From assembly GCA_017435745.1 (NCBI GenBank), contig JAFSEN010000039.1, forward strand, positions 1 to 56,823: a stretch of 56,823 bases of DNA, given 5' to 3'. Of the stretch, positions 54,977 through 56,823 are shown in pieces. The stretch's first letter is position 1. Each line of letters starts with the position of its first letter. The DNA comes from Oscillospiraceae bacterium. Lineage in GTDB: Bacteria; Bacillota; Clostridia; Oscillospirales; Ruminococcaceae. Under the pieces are notes generated by a model. That model worked only from the letters and a program-made list of their open reading frames with translations. It did not search any database and was not told the origin of the DNA. The position numbers and the translations under genes were made by a program.

Positions 54977-55081
54977 TTTATCCCTCTTTTTTTACTGAAT
55001 CTTTTACCTTATTTTAATCTTTTGCGCTTTGTTTTGCAATATGGTGAACCTTATCTGCTTTTGCAGCGTAAGGTTGCAGCC

Positions 55082-55109
55082 TTGATTATTTTTTTCATAA
55101 TGCTATAAT
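55082..55109 (+). promoter_or_regulatory. Promoter of the cysteine-repeat lipoprotein at 55151
   Basis: TTGATT (55082-55087), a 16-bp spacer, TATAAT (55104-55109), 41 bp before the ATG. Confidence 0.65.
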
Positions 55110-55150
55110 TGGTTTTATCGGACCCGAAAATTTTTTTGGAGGACAGCAAA

Positions 55151-56140
55151 ATGAAAAAGATATTATGCCTTGTTTTAGCTTTTATTCTGGTTTTTTCTTC
55201 CTGTGCAAAAGAACATATCCATGAATTTGAGGATTGGGCAACAGTAAGGAACCCTTCCTGCACCGAAAGCGGACTTAAAGAACGCTATTGTTCCTGCGGA
55301 GAAAAACAGGAATCCGAAATTCCTTCCGAAGGACATTCCTCCGGAGATTGGATTATTGACATTGGAAACACCTGTTCCGAAGATGGAAAAAGGCACAAGG
55401 AATGTAAAACCTGCGGCGAAATTCTTGAGGAAGAATCAATTCCGGCGGGACATGTTCCGGGAGATTGGATAATCGACAAGGAATCCACCTGCACCGAAAA
55501 CGGAAAAAGACATAACGAATGTATTTCATGCGGCGAAACCATCACCGAGGAAGAAATTGTTTCTTCCGGACATAAGCTTGTTAAAGACCCGGCCGTTTCC
55601 GCAACCTGCACCAAAAAAGGACTTACCGAAGGGGAACATTGTTCCGTTTGTGGAAAGGTCACCAAAAAGCAGGAATCTGTTCCCGCAAAGGGACATAAAT
55701 GGAGCGGAAGTTCCTGCAGCGTCTGCGGTTCTTCCCTTGTTCTCGGAATCGGCGAAACATGGGTCGTTGAGGGACAATGGGAATTTACCATCGATTCCGT
55801 AAAAGCGCATTACGCCTGTAACTATCTTGAGGATATTGATGAAGGCGCCGGCGTTGTAATGATTGAATACCATTACAAAAACATCGGATATGTGGGCAAC
55901 CTTCAGGATCTTTATTTTGACGCTCTTTCCATAGACGTTTATGACGAAAAAGGCTATGTGGGTGAGATGTATCCCTGCACGCACAAAACATATCCCAAAC
56001 CCTGCGTCAACGGAACTTCCTGCAGGGCGATTCTCGGTTTTGTTATTCCGAATGAAAGCAGCCGCGTTACAATTGTTGTAAACCACATAATTCCCGGCGG
56101 AAAAAGCGCCCAGGCGCGTTTTGAAGTTGCGGTAAGCTGA
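55151..56140 (+). CDS. Lipoprotein with CxxCG-GH repeats and C-terminal DUF4352-like domain
   Basis: A 329-residue lipoprotein, lipobox F-S-S-Cys17. Residues about 20-190 contain four repeats of the form DWxxxxxxTCTExGxxxxxCxxCGxxxxxxIPxxGH, a pattern found in many gut Clostridial surface proteins; each supplies three Cys and a His. The C-terminal 140 residues (LGIGETWVVEGQWEFTIDSVKA...VVMIEYHYKNIGYVGNLQDLYFDALSIDVYDEKG) resemble the DUF4352 immunoglobulin-like fold. GGAGG supports ATG 55151; an in-frame TTG and ATG upstream are within the promoter region. Confidence 0.82.
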   Translation: MKKILCLVLAFILVFSSCAKEHIHEFEDWATVRNPSCTESGLKERYCSCGEKQESEIPSEGHSSGDWIIDIGNTCSEDGKRHKECKTCGEILEEESIPAGHVPGDWIIDKESTCTENGKRHNECISCGETITEEEIVSSGHKLVKDPAVSATCTKKGLTEGEHCSVCGKVTKKQESVPAKGHKWSGSSCSVCGSSLVLGIGETWVVEGQWEFTIDSVKAHYACNYLEDIDEGAGVVMIEYHYKNIGYVGNLQDLYFDALSIDVYDEKGYVGEMYPCTHKTYPKPCVNGTSCRAILGFVIPNESSRVTIVVNHIIPGGKSAQARFEVAVS

Positions 56141-56150
56141 TAAACGTAAA

Positions 56151-56185
56151 AAAAATCCCCTGCCGGGCGGCAGGGGATTTTTTTC
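56151..56185 (+). terminator. Terminator after the lipoprotein
   Basis: ATCCCCTGCC (56155-56164), GGGC, GGCAGGGGAT (56169-56178), T run. Confidence 0.9.
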
Positions 56186-56207
56186 TGTTTTTTTATTTAT
56201 TATTTGC

Positions 56208-56236
56208 GGAACGGTCAAGACCGTTCCCTACAGTTT
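56208..56236. repeat. GGAACGGTC/GACCGTTCC-CTACA half-element
   Basis: A 29-nt copy identical to the one inside psuG (26432-26460). It lies between the lipoprotein terminator and the GGGtGRT relic. Confidence 0.85.
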
Positions 56237-56256
56237 ACAAAGGAGGCATGCTTATA

Positions 56257-56331
56257 GCTTCGTAAACCGCTGCGGAAACAGGGCGGTTGCGCCGACCATG
56301 GGGTTGCTGTCCACGTAGAAATGATGGGTCT
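56257..56331 (-). pseudogene. Rearranged relic of the GGGtGRT gene 3' end
   Basis: 56257-56306 (50 nt) matches the 3' end of the downstream gene (56495-56545) in the same orientation, with a few substitutions and a one-base deletion that breaks the frame. 56312-56331 is a 20-nt exact reverse complement of 56561-56580 of that gene. The piece is a short duplication with an inverted segment. Confidence 0.8.
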
Positions 56332-56335
56332 TATT

Positions 56336-56375
56336 CATGTGGACAAAACGTGGACAAAAACGCCATGTGGACAAA
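56336..56375. repeat. GTGGACAAA triplicate
   Basis: CATGTGGACAAA (56336-56347), CGTGGACAAA (56349-56358) and CATGTGGACAAA (56364-56375), with an inverted GTCCACG upstream at about 56309-56315. It follows the GGGtGRT relic. Confidence 0.75.
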
Positions 56376-56395
56376 GCGACAGATTTTTCAAAAGA

Positions 56396-56431
56396 AAAAG
56401 CTCCCTTCCGTTTTGGAAAGGAGCTTTTTGT
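56396..56431. terminator. Terminator on the GGGtGRT 3' side
   Basis: AAAAAGCTCCCTTCC and GGAAAGGAGCTTTTT form a near-perfect stem with a TTTT tail. Confidence 0.75.
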
Positions 56432-56442
56432 TTTTATTTAGC

Positions 56443-56468
56443 GGCGGGAGCAAGCCCCCGCCCTACAT
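56443..56468. repeat. GGCGGGAGC/GCCCCCGCC-CTACA half-element
   Basis: Imperfect palindrome of the GTAGGG/CCCTACA family, ending 16 bp before the GGGtGRT stop; closely resembles 23570-23594. Confidence 0.8.
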
Positions 56469-56484
56469 TGGATATAAGGCAAGC

Positions 56485-56823
56485 TTATTTGCAGGCTTCG
56501 TAAACTGCTACGGAAACTGCAACGGTTGCGCCGACCATGGGGTTGTTGCCCATGCCGATGAGACCCATCATTTCTACGTGAGCCGGAACGGAGGAAGAAC
56601 CTGCGAACTGTGCGTCGGAATGCATTCTGCCCATGGAGTCGGTAAGACCGTAGGAAGCAGGGCCTGCTGCGACGTTATCCGGATGAAGGGTTCTGCCGGT
56701 GCCGCCGCCGGAAGCTACGGAGAAATATTTTCTGCCGTTTTCGATTGCCCATTTTTTATAGGTACCTGCAACAAGGTGCTGGAAACGGGTGGGGTTGGTG
56801 GAGTTGCCGGTGATGGAGATATC
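56485..56823 (-). CDS. GGGtGRT family protein, C-terminal part (runs off the window)
   Basis: 112 residues of the C-terminus. The family motif GGGTGRTLHPDNVA is exact, followed by AGPASYGLTDSMGRMHSDAQFAGSSSVPAHVEMMGLIGMGNNPMVGATVAVSVAVYEACK. The family occurs in anaerobic bacteria and archaea, often beside a NifU-like iron-sulfur scaffold protein; its biochemical role is not established. The start lies beyond 56823, about 220 residues further by family length. Confidence 0.9.
   Translation of the reverse strand, partial: DISITGNSTNPTRFQHLVAGTYKKWAIENGRKYFSVASGGGTGRTLHPDNVAAGPASYGLTDSMGRMHSDAQFAGSSSVPAHVEMMGLIGMGNNPMVGATVAVSVAVYEACK

Noticed and set aside
1-56823. CRISPR array
   Set aside because: The many short repeats are palindromic, irregularly spaced and dispersed; there is no run of constant repeats with unique spacers and no cas gene.

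Overview
The window reads as the chromosome of a low-to-moderate GC, anaerobic, probably gut-dwelling member of the Clostridia (Oscillospiraceae-like). This is inferred from strong AGGAGG ribosome sites, frequent TTG starts, sigma-A promoters (TTGACA-17-TATAAT), a gene pair like B. subtilis ywiB-argS, GAAC-type SOS boxes in front of lexA, a SpoIIQ-like M23 protein, a GGGtGRT-family gene and a bile-salt-hydrolase-family enzyme. No 16S rRNA is present, so the placement is not proven.

Layout. 1-960: the end of a tRNA-Leu gene followed by a scar holding a decayed fragment of a large integrative-conjugative-element protein. 973-10458: zinc-ribbon envelope proteins, a hydrolase, a self-regulated marR-degV pair, a two-lipoprotein operon, and a ZIP/Nudix/Nudix/zinc-ribbon cluster. 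10506-20131: tRNA-Arg, bile salt hydrolase, DUF5685-DnaJ pair, nitroreductase, MATE pump, lexA, Ap4A-type Nudix, and an ECF sigma factor with a membrane partner. 20312-37632 is mostly housekeeping: argS with its DUF1934 partner, murI and ddl (peptidoglycan precursors), thpR, an unusual psuG fusion, cysK, SpoIIQ-like M23, the mreB-mreC-mreD-mrdA elongation operon, an Rrf2 regulator, ispD-ispF, and tmk. 37931-48623: glycosyltransferase, proC, add, small enzymes, an ABC-F protein behind a leader attenuator, a DJ-1 family protein, yccF and an iron alcohol dehydrogenase. 48800-53000: a TrpXYZ-type ABC importer with two tandem binding-protein paralogues, one behind a leader-peptide attenuator. 53102-56823: CCA-adding enzyme, two cysteine-repeat lipoproteins, and the 3' end of a GGGtGRT gene.

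The most unusual feature is a superfamily of palindromic intergenic repeats scattered through the window. These include two-hairpin units bounded by GTAGGG and CCCTACA, a 112-nt core present three times, GGGCGGATAATATCCGCCC palindromes, and CCCTCC/GGGAGG units with changing TTCG-loop hairpins. One 29-nt copy lies in frame inside psuG and is translated. Other points worth a second look are an MRK-stop upstream ORF attenuator before the ABC-F gene, a 29-residue leader peptide with six Tyr/Phe codons before the ABC importer, the PsuG-disordered-zinc-ribbon fusion, a 12-nt promoter element shared by the ECF sigma operon and the two-lipoprotein operon, and a folded-back relic of the GGGtGRT gene.
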